Source of the DNA: Sebastes aleutianus
Taxonomy: Eukaryota > Chordata > Actinopteri > Perciformes > Sebastidae
NCBI GenBank assembly: GCA_916700875.1
Contig: CAKAKS010000062.1
Location: 12,857,960 to 12,921,959 of the forward strand
DNA length: 64,000 bases
Reading direction: 5' to 3'
In this document: piece after piece, positions 12,736 to 24,095 of the stretch
Position numbering within the stretch: position 1 is the stretch's first letter
Layout of the letters: each line of letters begins with the position of its first letter
Notes under the pieces: generated by a model
The model's database searches: none
What the model was told of the DNA's origin: nothing
What the model saw: only the letters and a program-made list of their open reading frames with translations
Made by a program: the position numbers and the translations under genes

Positions 12736-15199
12736 CTGGTACGAGCATTGGATTGAATCGTGACTTATCTCCGTCTTCACTACAACTCTTCTCTCCGTAC
12801 AGAGTGCATCTCTGTCTGCGCAGCTCCTCCTCTCTTTCTCTGGCCTCCCGGATGTCCTTCTCTACTTCTGGCTGCAGAGCCAGGGCTGGACGCAACTTGA
12901 AGAAAGGGTTTCCTTTGAGTATGGGAGATCCTTGTGCCGTGTTTCCCTCCCTAGTTTTGCCTCTAGTGTCCACAGTTGATGTAGAGACATCTGTGTTTAT
13001 GGAGTCCATGCTTCTGAACAGGCGTGCGAGTTTGTCTGGTTTTGCGTAGGGGGATAAGCGCGTTTTGTCTCGAGAACCACCAGTTGGGCTCATTGATCGT
13101 GCGATTTCAGGACTTTTTTCAGGCTCTTTATACAGCCTGAGGGAATGTGCTCGGGAAATAGGGCAACTTTTGAGTGACAACATCTCCAGGCTTCGCGTGC
13201 GCTCAAGCACAGAAGGGTAAACGTGACCCTTCGTCAGTGAGGTAGGGGGTTTCCGCAGCCTTGTTGGACCCTCCGTGTTATCCTGCTGGAAAGCCTCAAA
13301 CAGCAGCTTTCTCTCCTTCAACTGGCGGACTTCCCCTTTGCTGTACCCCCCAGGGATCTTCCCCTGGTTGACCATTACCAGCTCTCTCTGAATCTCCTGA
13401 CTTATCTCCTTCTTCATTTTCTGCTCGGAGAACTGCCAGTCGCTGCGCTGGTCTGGGCCATCCTTGGCTGGAAGTGGCTCAAGCGAGATATTGGTCTTGA
13501 AGGGGATCTCTAGCACATCTGGATTATCAGTGAGATTGAAGACACCACCAGCTCTCTGCAGGCTCTGCTTACCCTGGGCGTCCTCGTGGATCTGCCTCTC
13601 CTTGGATGTCTCAACAACTGAGAGTCGGTGGCAGGTGGGTAGAAAGGGAATTTGGGTGGAAGGTGTTTCATTGGGGCCGATCGGAGACAAGTCTGCAGGT
13701 ACCCAGCTGCCACTTTGATCATCATCAGAGTCTCCTCCCTCTGCTCCGGCAATCGTGTGATGCTCTGTCTCAACTTGCATTGTGGACGAAGACATCCTTG
13801 CTTTTGCCTCGACGTCTTTACTCTCATTCTTTTCATTCTTTTCCTTCTCCATCAGGTTCGTCTTTGCTCCCTCAAATCTACTCTCTTCCTTCTCAGCTCC
13901 ACCTGTCAGATTGGCTTCTCTTGCATTCAAATCATTTACTTCAGTCTCAAGCACGTCCTTTGTCTCTTCCCTCGTCTCTTGGACAACCTCCTGGGTGGTA
14001 TTAGGGCTCTCTGGTATACATCCATCCTGTCTCAGCTGCAACAATTGCAGACGTTGAAGCAGTTGCTCTCCTTGTTGGATATCAGTAGCTATTCTCTTAC
14101 TTCCATCTTCCTGCTCATCCTTTTCCATCATCTCTACAGAGCATTCGGAGATGGAGTGTCGGGACACTTGCGTCTCGCTAGTGCCGCTCTCTCTCCTCAC
14201 CCAGTTATGCTTTGTGAGGGTATAGTTCAAAGATCTGGTGTCAACATGCTCTTCATCATCAATGGGCACCTCTGTTGGGATCTCTGGTAGCTGTGGCTGA
14301 TGGATTGCTATGTCCATCGTGTTTTGGTTGCATTTGTAGAGCTCTGGTGGCCCGCAGGACTCAAAATCATCACTCGCACGGCGACTGGACACTGTCGCGG
14401 TGTTTGTCTCCACATCTTCACAATCGACATGTTCTGTGGTTAGTTTTGAGTCTGTCTCAGCAAGACCTTCAGATTCTCCCTCTTCGTCAAAATGCGTCTC
14501 ATTCTCAGAGTTTTCCTCAATACTTGAAGGTACCTGTTTTGGATATTCATCTTTCTCCGCTTTAGTTTCCCTCCACTTTTCCTGCCCCTGACTCAAAATT
14601 GCAATATCCTCCGGTTCTTCACTTGATTCTTCGTCCCCTGTTGTGTCTTCATGATATTGTCTTCCGGAGGGATCAAAACATGTTTCCTCCATTGATGTTT
14701 GGTCCTGATCTTTTGGTACAGTGGAGTCCTCGTCTTTGGACAGAGATACAGTGTCCATAGACTCCTTAAACGTCTGCGCAGTACTTGCTGTCACTTCATC
14801 CACCTCGTTGTGTGCTGCCATTAACTGCTTCTCACCGTGATGCCAGTCTAAGCCACTGGGATTAGCTTCAGCCTCTGTGGCGTCAGCTGGCCCATTTGTA
14901 AGGGTCACACTGGAATTATTCACCTGAGCATCTGTGCTGCCCTCTGTGGGCAGCAAAGGAGCCATGTAGGGTGGAGGAGGAGGAGGGAGGAAGACATCGT
15001 CTGCGCCCTCATCATCCATCACGCCGTAGTACCTAGTGATCGCTGCAGGGACTGTTTCATCTTGGGGATTCTCACCACTGGTCACCAATGGGCTCTCTGT
15101 GTGGTCTGTCACAGGGTTGGAGTCCATCTTCATCCACAGACCACTATCACCATGGCAGACCAGACCTTGAGGGTTGGGTCTGGGTTCATTTGTTTCCAT
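12736..15199 (-). CDS. MISP/AKAP2-family protein, large coding exon (probably misp3)
   Basis: This exon encodes residues 1-821 of a predicted scaffold protein. MISP and AKAP2 are actin-associated, the former at the cell cortex and mitotic spindle. The start is the ATG at 15199 (METNEPRPN). The frame stays open for seven codons further upstream but then meets a TAG. Visible parts: a proline run with six consecutive prolines near residues 70-80; a long acidic, Ser/Thr-rich, low-complexity middle; an amphipathic segment (IQQGEQLLQRLQLLQL) near residue 385; a conserved basic helix near 594-640 (QEIQRELVMVNQGKIPGGYS, then KLLFEAF); SPxx sites typical of cytoskeletal phosphoproteins; and an AKAP2/MISP C-terminal-type charged helix near 778-804 (EVEKDIREAREREEELRRQR, then TLYGE). 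The exon ends in phase 1 at a strong donor (CCAG|GTACGT). No RII-binding helix like that of mammalian AKAP2 was seen. Family identity is firm; the paralog is inferred from the adjacent paralemmin gene. Confidence 0.88.
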
Positions 15200-15950
15200 G
15201 CTTAGAAGCCTTTGAAGCACTTGAAGGGTCTTTTTTTCCCTCTATTCCCCTTTAAGTTAAAACATGAGACACATGAGTCACTGAAGTTGATATTAAAATC
15301 CTTTATATCATTGCTAGTTTAGTTATCACCTAATAATACTAACAGTAATGAAAGACTGATGAGTACAGGTGATGAACAGGTAGTAAAATTAGCTTTTACA
15401 AAACGGAACTAGCTTTTTATAGCTAAAGATTACAGTATTGTCTGTCTTTAAAAATCTTTAGCTAGCTACTGCCTACAAGGCATATCCGAAACCTGCTACT
15501 GGTCCACGTGGGGCCCCTGTGAATCCCCGTTCATCCCACTCTCTATGCAATCTGTACAGGTTTGCTCTGCCATGATACTATCTGGCCCCAGGTTTGCTGT
15601 GTAGTAGTTTGATTAAACAGGAACATGCAACATATAAGCACAAAAGTGGAACAACTGAGGATCTTGAAACTAGTGACCCTCTTCAAGACAGGGTCAAGAT
15701 CAGGTTATAAATGAGGACACACTTGAAAGGTGTCCTGTGGAGTTTTTCTTTATCAGTGAGTCTATTCCACTGAACTACAGGTGGCAGTAACATACAAGAA
15801 ACACAACAATGCACCAACAAAAGGCAGTGAAGAAGAAAACCCCAAGAAAGTAAATATGGATGTAAACGATGCAGGTTTCAAACTAAGGAAAGTCCGCTTT
15901 GCAAATGTTTATGAGCATTCAACACGTTTGTTAGGCCTCAAGGATGCACA
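15200..15950. other. Sequence upstream of the MISP-family start codon
   Basis: No coding exon seen. On the minus strand several possible 3' splice sites precede the ATG, for example one ending in AACTTAAAG near 15250, so a non-coding first exon is likely further upstream, but I cannot place it. The sequence is otherwise AT-rich and unremarkable. Confidence 0.4.
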
Positions 15951-16784
15951 CAATGGGTCTCATTCACAAACAGAGCGTTTACTCACAAATCTGTGCTTAA
16001 ACCGAGCGTAAAATCGTTTTACGTACAAATCCGGGATTCATCAATATTTTCTTACCTGAATTTGATCGTACTCTGGGAACAAATTTAGAACTACTTTAGA
16101 CAAAGATGAATGACAAATGATAAAGGCCCAGCTGTCTTAGAAAATGTAAACATACACCTTTAAATGCATACTACAAACTGCAATCATTAAAAAGGGCTTT
16201 AATAGACAACAATATTTAAAACCATTTATTTACTAATGCACTTGTCAAATGTATTAAATAATTATGAAATTGATGCCCTTTCATCTGCATCAGTTATTGT
16301 CATAATTAAAATATTCAACTATAAAATCTGAGTGTCCCAGTCATAGCTTACAATGGAGTTTAATGAGAATGTCCATATTGAAATCTAACCGATTTGGTTT
16401 CCATTGTTTATATTGACTTGGCCTATGATCGGCTATTCCCACCAATTTCTGGTGCCGTGAAATTGCGCATATGTTGCCAATGTTCAGTCGTTAAGTTCTT
16501 TTGCCTTTTTTGCTTCAGGGGCCATGCTTTTCTTTTACAACTTCACCGCTTTCTCCATGATACACCTCAAGGCAAACATATTTCCTATGTAGAGAAATGG
16601 GGGCGTGGCAGTATGCTGATTGCAATTAGAGGGCAAGCGCCTGTCAAGGTTGAGTCTGATTAACTAAGAACAAAATTGTCCGGTTCGCATGTCATGAATC
16701 AGACGGTAATTTTGCATGCACACTCATTTTGTGTGTAAAGTAAGAACATTTCTATGCGCATATTAGTGAATAAGGCCCAATGTG
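15951..16784. mobile_element. Non-autonomous DNA element with terminal inverted repeats
   Basis: The left end CACAATGGGTCTCATTCAC and the complement of the right end, CACATTGGGCCTTATTCAC, form imperfect inverted repeats about 830 bp apart. The interior holds no convincing transposase; the open frame at 16394-16663 shows no recognisable domain. It lies between the paralemmin and MISP-family genes. The superfamily was not determined. Confidence 0.55.
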
Positions 16785-19708
16785 TTTTGGTGAGTAACAC
16801 TCAATGTAAACAGAAATGTCATTTTACAAGAAAACTCCACAGGGCACCTTTAAGGCCTTATCATGTCAGTTATGTGTTAATTGTACATATTCACAAACAC
16901 ATTCTCAGTTACATTAAAGCAAACCAGTTGACACACAGTAAGCCTTGAGCTCCCAGTGCCTGCTTCGCTCTGTTGGTAATCAAGCCTCGCTACAGCGCCT
17001 TCATGAGGATATGAAGTGTGCGGATCTTTCTTTTGGCTTTGATGTTTAATTATCAAAGTTTATTAATTCTTCTGCCCGAAGTGATCACAACAATATTGAG
17101 AATTCATGTTTAAAAAGCCCCAAAATAACCGAAAGCAATACGTCACTTTCCCCTTTTTTTTCTCCCAGCAGGGCTTACAGCTTCTGTGTTGTTTTGGTGA
17201 CTTTTCTCCCCCGCTGTGACCTAGCACAGCCAATTCTGCTGACAAAGAGAAACAGTAATCGGCTTTGCTCTGTCTGTTTTGGCAAGCACACTATGTACAG
17301 TATCTGCCGGCCTGGACGGCCACAGAGACTCTCATCATCTCACCAGTTTGCCTGTTGAGAGTTACGCTTTCCCATCATTCTGTCTGATATTACAGACCTT
17401 AGCTCATCGGGTTAACGCCTGTTATCCATGAGCCGTAGTGTTAGTGGTCTGTGATCAGCCCTGTAACAACCATTCCTCTTTAACTGGACCTGTGTGGTGT
17501 ATTTTGCACTGATGCATCACAGAGAGTATGGATACACTATGCCGTGTCATTGAATACTTTATCAAGATATGTTCTTAATATGAATATTATCCCGATATTA
17601 TCTGGTTCCCTGAGCTGCAGGTTTAAATCTATGACTCTATATTTACACCTGCATTCAGAGGCTTAATGCCAGCCGCACTGGATTACCAACAGCAGCACCA
17701 CACTGTATATAAAGCTCAAGCAACAGGACATATTAATGCGCCTTAATGAGCTTAACCTGTTTATTCCATCCTCCTTTCAAAGAACATTTTCTACGCTGTT
17801 GTTATGAAGAGGGTTCTAATAGATTATTTCAAATGCTATTCAAAACCATTAAAGTACTTAAGTGACATTGTACGTGCAGTTTCATAATGTGCAAATTGTA
17901 TCATTCTTACTAATGTTTAAGGAAAACAAAGTTTTAATGAATAGGACATGATCTTTAACTGTATTTTTATTCCTTGCTATGACCAGATAAAGCGTTATTA
18001 TTAATACCTGACACGCAATTATATCATCACATCATAGAAAGTAGAAATGTTGAAGAGACCCACCTGAGTGTAGCGCTGCTCTCATCTCCTGTGCATGATA
18101 GTACGAAGCTCAATGGAAATATGAATGATCCAGCTGATCTACTTAGCACCTGTACCTTCCTGTCCTTCCTCTGTGTCATGTGAGCAAAACAAAATCCTCT
18201 TTGACTTTAGTGAAACATTGAACGTGAACCCCATATTGTTGTTTTGTACAGAGATTGTTTTGTGTTTGTGTAAAAATTGTAAATAAAAAAATAGATAACA
18301 TACTAATTATGTTAAGTTTTATCATCATGTATTCCAGTAAACATCCACGGTAATGAATCAATTGAATAACAAATCACAGTGATAGAAATAATAAAGCAGA
18401 TAGTTGCACTGTAGCAGACAAGGTTTTAGAGATGGGGATGAAATTCCTCTGGTGTAACCTCACCTGCAATGAAAAGTTTGAACAAGCCACTGTTCTTTTC
18501 CCCACATTTTCTATAATAATGTAACTGCTTAACTGCTCTTAACTGTTTTGTTTCTTTTGGCACATTTCATCTCCTTATACTATTATAGGTTCCTAAATAC
18601 AGTTTGAAAGCCTTTCCCACAATGCCAGGAATATAATTCTGGTGGAGAAATACCAAATCTTGTTACTTTAATGCATGTTTGAAACCTAAAATAGTCCAAT
18701 TTGAAGGTATAGTTTGACCCCTTCGCTTTCTTGCTAAGAAGTATCTAATCTAACTTAAATGAAAGGAGTCTCTGCCTGTCTGTCTGTCCTTCGATTTTCT
18801 CGGTAACAGCTCATCCGATTGCCTCCGCACGCAGTGCCGAGTGTGAAGTTGTTTGGGTGAGCGGTTCTCAAGAAAGCTGCAAGCGGCACTATCGGAGACC
18901 AAGAAATTGGCCCATTATGAACAGGCCAATTCTAAATGGGCATTGCACTAGTTTCCCAAAATGTTGAACTATTAGGTTAAGGATTTTGACACTAAAATAC
19001 ATCCGAATCAGAAGCTCAACATGTGAAATTCATGTGTAATTGTAGAATACAAACTCCTCCTCAGGACATTAAAAAAAAACAAATTATCATAAAACATCAT
19101 TGGTGTCCTATGTGAAAGCTATAGACCTGAGTAGTAGTAGTGGACATTTCAAAAGTTTTAAAGGATGTTACAAATATCCCTCTCTCTTTTTTTTTTTTTT
19201 TTTACATTTTCAAATTAACATTAAAGTAGACACAATGAACCACACCATGATTACTGTTAGAAATATTGATGCACAAAGCTGTAAATTATGCTTCTTCTGC
19301 TTTTTGGCTTTTTCCATTCGTCGTCGAGCAAACTACAGTTAAACATATGGAATATTTTTGGCTAATAAGGCACATTTGAGATTAGAGATATTTACATGTC
19401 TGCAGGAGGGCATGTTGAAATTCTCAGCTTTGTCCACCAGAGGGAGGAAGTGGATTTGAATAGTCCCTCAGAGCTGTTGTCAGTCCACGGCTGCTACAAA
19501 AGACCTATAATCTGATAAATGTCTCTTTCTTTGGCAATGTGAAGTGAAGTGATGGGTGCTCAGAGCCAAAACCATTGTAAGACCACAGCAGGTGGTGGTC
19601 TATTCTCTCATATCAGTCATTTAGGCAGCAAGGCAGCATGTAGTGTCACAAATATTACAAATGATACCATTAAGGCTGATGAGGGAGTCTCTCTCCTCAA
19701 TCACTTTC
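16785..19708. other. Intergenic or 3' flanking region of the paralemmin gene
   Basis: No gene seen. Contains a dispersed repeat at about 18770-18960 (it starts with CTGTCTGTCTGTCC and carries a GAGCGGTTCTCAAGAAAGCT block) and a T-tract near 19186-19203. The paralemmin 3' UTR should begin at 19708 and run to lower coordinates. A polyadenylation site was not clearly identified. Confidence 0.5.
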
Positions 19709-20592
19709 TTACATGACAGAGCAACACTTGCAGGTCTTGCGCTTGGAAGTGATGTCTCCCTCTGCTTTAATGGGTGAAGACGATTCATGCAGCCCCTTAT
19801 CATCTTCCTCCTCCTGGACTTTAACTCCTCCTGCCCCATTTCCATCCAGGGCAATGTCCTGAAAAACTTTGGACTCTTTCCCTGCCTGAGGTGAAGCAGA
19901 CGTTTCAGGTCCTAAGACATCTCCGTCCTCAGTGATGATCACTCGCTCCACGGTGAGCATGCCTTGCTCTTGAATGTCGTCTTGGCTGTCGTCTTGGTCA
20001 GCATCAGCGTATCCCATGAACATAAGAGTGACTGGGCCTTCCTCCAACTTTAGATCCTCCACGTTACCTACTTCTCCCGCGATGTCTTTAACCGCCATGA
20101 CGCTTCTGTCTTTAACCGCCATGACGCTTCTGTCTTCTTTTTCATCCTTCTTGTTTCCCATCCTTATAGGACGGTCGTCTGTCCCCAGCTTAGCTTTCGC
20201 GTTGTAGCCTCTAGAGCTGTAGCCTCTAGAGCTGTCTGACTGCGCATTGTCCTCCTTTGACATGGCACTACGGGTAGAAAAAGACAGGACTTTTCCCTCC
20301 GGAGCTCTTTTTGCTTTCTCTTTCTTTGCCTCCGCCTTGTTTGGCGTGACTGTGACCTCATCCAGAAGCACTTTCATACCAACCCCATCGACAAAGCTCA
20401 AGATCTGCCCGAGCTCTTCAGACGAAGGTTGACTCCCCGACCCACCGACAGCGTGGATACTCTTCCTGCCATCGTCGAAGACACTGGTAGCCGTCGGCAC
20501 ACCAGCCGGTGTGGGCATGGGGGCAACTGACCTGACGACGGTGGCACCTGTCTTAGGGTCTCTCTCAACCTGCACTGCCAACGATCCCAGGA
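19709..20592 (-). CDS. palm3: Paralemmin, terminal coding exon with CaaX box
   Basis: Paralemmins are lipid-anchored phosphoproteins of the inner plasma membrane that shape protrusions and processes. This exon encodes the last 293 residues. It starts after a strong acceptor (CGTCTCTTATATTGCAG) with two bases that complete a Val codon. It holds the paralemmin block LAVQVERDPKTGATVVRS, then FDDGRKSIHAVGG, MKVLLDEVTVTP, and PVTLMFMGYADADQDDSQDD, which matches the family's conserved (P)VTxxFMGY motif. It ends with KRKTCKCCSVM. The final CSVM is a prenylation (CaaX) site and the Cys pair before it would be palmitoylated. KTCxCCxVM resembles paralemmin-3 (KTCQCCAVM) more than paralemmin-1 (HRCKCCSIM), so palm3 is preferred but not proven. 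Two small in-frame duplications lie in the middle of the exon. The reading frame is intact. Confidence 0.92.
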
Positions 20593-21266
20593 CTGCAATA
20601 TAAGAGACGGGACAGAATTGATATTATGAAGATAAAATATTCAGGACAAACAGTCCAGGACAAACTGACCTTAAGCTTCGGTGTGTTTAAAAGGTGAGAG
20701 GATTAAAGGTTGATACCAGGTCAGGACCGGAGCTTTGTGTAACCAATATGAGCCGACACAATATATACAATATAGAGACACAATAAGCCAAATGCAGTGA
20801 GCTTTTTACTCCATACAGCCCTCAAGCGGGCATAAAACATTAATGAACAGAAATAATAAAGTGGGCTAAATATAACATTGTTCTCCGGCCTTTCACCTAC
20901 GTCCCATCGTTAAGTCGTACCCTGAGGGTAGAGTGGCATTAAATAGAGGGGTCATCATTTGCAAGAGGAGACTAGAGAGACTAATGCAAATAACATATTC
21001 TGTAGCCTAAATTGCTGTTTTTTGAGTTGTATATTTATCATTTTCCACAGAAAAAAATGTTGGTTCCGTTCACTTAATCACAAATGGCTGTAGTCAGACT
21101 TTTGAGGGCCTTTAATCTGATCTTCAGGGAACTCAAACTGAATTTGAGCCAAAGATACTGAATACATAACCTCAGTATATCTTCAGTGCCTTGTCATTAC
21201 ACAATACTAAATAATGAGCATCTACATTTCTGATAAGTTACAACAAAGTCTATTCCTGTGCCTCAC

Positions 21267-21348
21267 CTGATCGACCTTCTTGCCCACCTTCATGAAACAT
21301 CCTTTGTGCCATTTGTGTGGAGAAGTGATGCTCAGCTTTTTTTATTCA
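21267..21348 (-). CDS. palm3: Candidate alternative paralemmin exon with its own start codon
   Basis: An 82-nt segment with a good acceptor (TTTCTTTTTCAG) and an ideal donor (ATCAG|GTGAGG). It ends in phase 1, so it splices in frame to the terminal exon. Read in that frame it opens with TGA, so as an internal exon it would stop translation. However, ATG in a good context (CACAAATGG) begins MAQRMFHEGGQEGRS, which leads straight into the VLGSLAVQVERD region. It may therefore be an alternative 5' exon that gives a protein without the coiled coil, or a poison exon. The splice sites are directly visible; use is inferred. Confidence 0.45.
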
Positions 21349-21422
21349 CTGAAAAAGAAAACATGTACATTCTAGTGTAAGTTGAAGTAAAACTAACAAA
21401 ATCCCGAACTCAGGGCTTCAAT

Positions 21423-21488
21423 ACGTCAGTGCACAAACCAATGGGTGACGTCACCTTGACTACGTCCATTTCTTATACAGTCTATGGA
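21423..21488 (-). repeat. Short fragment of dispersed repeat family A
   Basis: Holds the end of family A in reverse orientation (CCAATGGGTGACGTCACC, then ACAGTCTATGG). Longer copies lie at 4.9, 27.4, 32.2, 37.1, 45.9 and 57.6 kb. Confidence 0.7.
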
Positions 21489-21943
21489 AGGAAGTCATCA
21501 GTACACTTCTCTCTATTTACTGAAATATCCAATTGTTTTGCATACCATGTCCATACTTTAGTTAATGATGTGTCGAATGCTTTCTGTCTTATGTCGGCTG
21601 TTCTCTTATACTCTCCCACCCTGTTCACTCCCAGCTTCTGTGTAACTTTGTGCACATTGACTGAAAAGGGTTGGGCTAAACTTTTGCCCTCATGGTGTTT
21701 CTTATACAGAAGAATGAGTCACATGCAGGCAGCACGTAAGTCAGAATGGAGCCGTTTCTCAGCAGCGGCTCCATTCTGTCACCCTGATTTAAATGACTAT
21801 TCTTCGTGCAAAGACTTAGTTCTGGTAAATTATCATCTGTCAAGAGAGAATAGATGCTGGGCAGGCGTAGTCGTGAGAGTGACAAAGAAGAGATAGAAGC
21901 GGATGGTAAGCTAAGGACGATTACAGCCCAGCTGACTTCTTAC

Positions 21944-21968
21944 CTTGCACGTCCTCGTCAGTGCCAGC
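21944..21968 (-). CDS. palm3: Paralemmin 25-nt micro-exon
   Basis: Between TTTTGCCCACAG and G|GTAAGA lies a 25-nt exon that encodes AGTDEDVQ plus the first base of a codon. The two bases that start the terminal exon complete that codon as GTC (Val), giving AGTDEDVQ-V-LGSLAVQ. The 139-nt exon upstream ends in phase 0, so the three exons join without a break. Small acidic exons just before the conserved VQVERD block fit paralemmin gene structure. Confidence 0.8.
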
Positions 21969-22329
21969 CTGTGGGCAAAAGAAAGGAGACAATTTAAGTG
22001 CTCTCCATGGCCAGACACTTAAAACAGACACAGAGTCTGCAACTTTAAACACATGCCTCCCCCTCGTCTCTGGAGCCCTCCCCAACTTGTGCCCTGCCAT
22101 AAATATTTCACAGCCATCATCAGAGAAGTGTTGAACCAAGCTTAGTCCCAGCATGTCAAAAGGCGCTGAGACTACTTTGCCCAACAGCCATTTCAGTCCT
22201 GCTGTTGGTTGCCTGTTTTACACTGAGCTAAATTTGGGCTGTACAGTGCAGTTTAAAGTCCACATGCTACGATGCATATATGATAAATGTAGGCTGATGT
22301 ATTAATAACTAACTAATTTCTTTAACATA

Positions 22330-22990
22330 TTAACGCAACTTGCGGCCTCAGTTTTAAAGCTAGAGTGAAGATACTGGTATCATATGAAACTAGAAAAACC
22401 TAAGGAATCCATTGGTACCAACCATGTCATAGCTTGTCGCGAAGGAAACTAAATAACGCTCCAAATTTACGCAAAATTTTGGCGAGGAAAAACTGGCATG
22501 GCCGTTTTCAAAGGGGTCCCTTGACCTCTGACCTCAAGATATGTGAATGAAAATGGGTTCTATGGGTATCCATGAGTCTCCCCTTTAAAGACATGTCCAC
22601 TTTATGATAATCACATGCAGTTTGGGGCAAGTCATAGTCAAGTCAGCACACTGACACACTGACAGCTGTTGTTACCTGTTGGGCTTCAGTTTGCCATGTT
22701 ATGATTTGAGCATCTTTTTTTTTATGCTAAATGCAGTACCTGTGAGGGTTTCTGGACAATATTTGTCATTGTTTTGTGTTGTTAATTGATTTCCAATAAT
22801 AAATATATACATACATTTGCATAAAGCAGGATATTTGTCCACTCCCATGCCGATAAGAGTATTAAATACTTGACAAATCTCCCTTAAAGGTACATTTTGA
22901 ACAGATAAAAAGTGAGATAATTTGCAATTAATCGGGATTAACTATGGACAATCATGTGATTATATTGTGGTTAAATATTTTAATCGATTT
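22330..22990 (+). repeat. Dispersed repeat family C, copy 1
   Basis: About 660 bp shared in part with 29965-30060, 39893-40400 and 63385-63610 (opposite orientation). Diagnostic blocks are AAAGACATGTCCACTTTATG, GGTTTCTGGACAATATTTGT and an AATCG-rich end (TTAATCGATTTAACAGCCCT). It lies in a paralemmin intron and has no coding potential. Confidence 0.75.
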
Positions 22991-23615
22991 AACAGCCCTA
23001 ATTAAAATATATTAAGTTCAAAACACACAAATGATATGCATGAAAACTTCCTGAAAACAAGGAGGACATTTGTTTCATTATTCACCAAACTCAGGGTTAA
23101 AAATTCTGTGTTGATTTACTCATGCAGCGATAAATCATTATGTGGTAGCTCTGTTCTCTATTTTTTATTCATGATACATAATTCGAAGCGCTCACATCCC
23201 CAGCTGTACAGCCTAGTAGATTATTTTCTGTTTGTTGTAACGTTTATTTATTTAACACTCGGCTGCCCGGGACGTGGCATGAGGCCAAACTGAATACCAT
23301 TTGCATCTTTTGACCTGAGAGATCATTTTGCTTCCTCATATTTCATATTCATCTTAGTTGAGACTCTACAAAGTTCAGCCTTTGAGGAGAATTTAAGCTA
23401 AAGGGGATGCTGTGTTTACTTCCTCACCGCCTTCACAGCAGCTCAAATCATAAAATATTTTGGGGCTATTTAATCTGTCTCTAAATTTTCAAACCTCATT
23501 TTGCAAGAAAACCTGGATGTTGTCGGATAAAATATCACACTCTCCCAGGAGTTTCTATATATTCAAGGCTGTTTTGTCCTGTGTGTGAATTTATAGTACT
23601 GTAGAAACATCTCAC

Positions 23616-23754
23616 CTGATAGTGGCTGTGTGTTCTGGTTGCGGCTGCACACTTGACAGATTCCTCTTTGTTTTCTTCTTGTGAGGCTTGTTCCTCTTTT
23701 CTGGCATCAGCTGCCTCCTCGTCCTCGGGCTTCTTTTGACTTTTGGTTTGTTCC
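23616..23754 (-). CDS. palm3: Paralemmin internal exon, charged linker
   Basis: A 139-nt exon with acceptor CCAATGTGTGTCAG and donor CTATCAG|GTGAGA. One base completes a codon, followed by 46 codons rich in Glu, Lys and Gln (EQTKSQKKPEDEEAADARKE at the start, THSHYQ at the end). This fits the variable charged linker between the paralemmin coiled coil and the conserved VQVERD region. It ends in phase 0 and joins the 25-nt micro-exon. Its entry phase needs an upstream exon that ends with two bases of a codon. The coiled-coil exon ends in phase 0, so at least one exon between them is missing from this annotation. Confidence 0.78.
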
Positions 23755-23868
23755 CTGACACACATTGGCACAGACGTAATATTTGTTAACACAAAAAAAT
23801 GCACTATAGAGCTCATAAAATAAATGATTCAGAGCAGCGGACCAAGAAAAAAGAGACACTGTTTGAGC

Positions 23869-23900
23869 CGTGTGTGTGTGCGTGCGTGTGTGTGTGTGCG
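23869..23900. repeat. TG/CG dinucleotide microsatellite
   Basis: Alternating GT with interspersed CG, in a paralemmin intron. Confidence 0.85.
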
Positions 23901-24095
23901 TTTATGTCCTTGGCTATAATCCATTACACCAACTGTCACATGGCTGCCTCCTATTTGATCTCGTCATGGTCAATATAGAAGTGTATCTGTGACGAAAATA
24001 CTGTACTCGCTGCTTCATGGCAAATAATATCTTTAGAAATGTGAACCCTTGCATATCTGTTATCTGAGTGCCAGCAGAGTGCAGACTAAATAGAC

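Noticed and set aside
12684..14591. Several plus-strand open frames opposite the large MISP-family exon
   Set aside because: They are mirror frames of a long coding exon; composition (Ser/Leu/Cys/His-rich) and lack of splice context show that they are shadows.
12736..15199. A-kinase anchoring (RII-binding) helix
   Set aside because: No amphipathic helix like that of mammalian AKAP2 was visible, so an anchoring function is not claimed.
15199..20592. Paralemmin-MISP fusion transcript, as known for PALM2-AKAP2
   Set aside because: No acceptor in a compatible phase with an open path into the large exon was convincing: a TAG lies upstream of the ATG in that frame.
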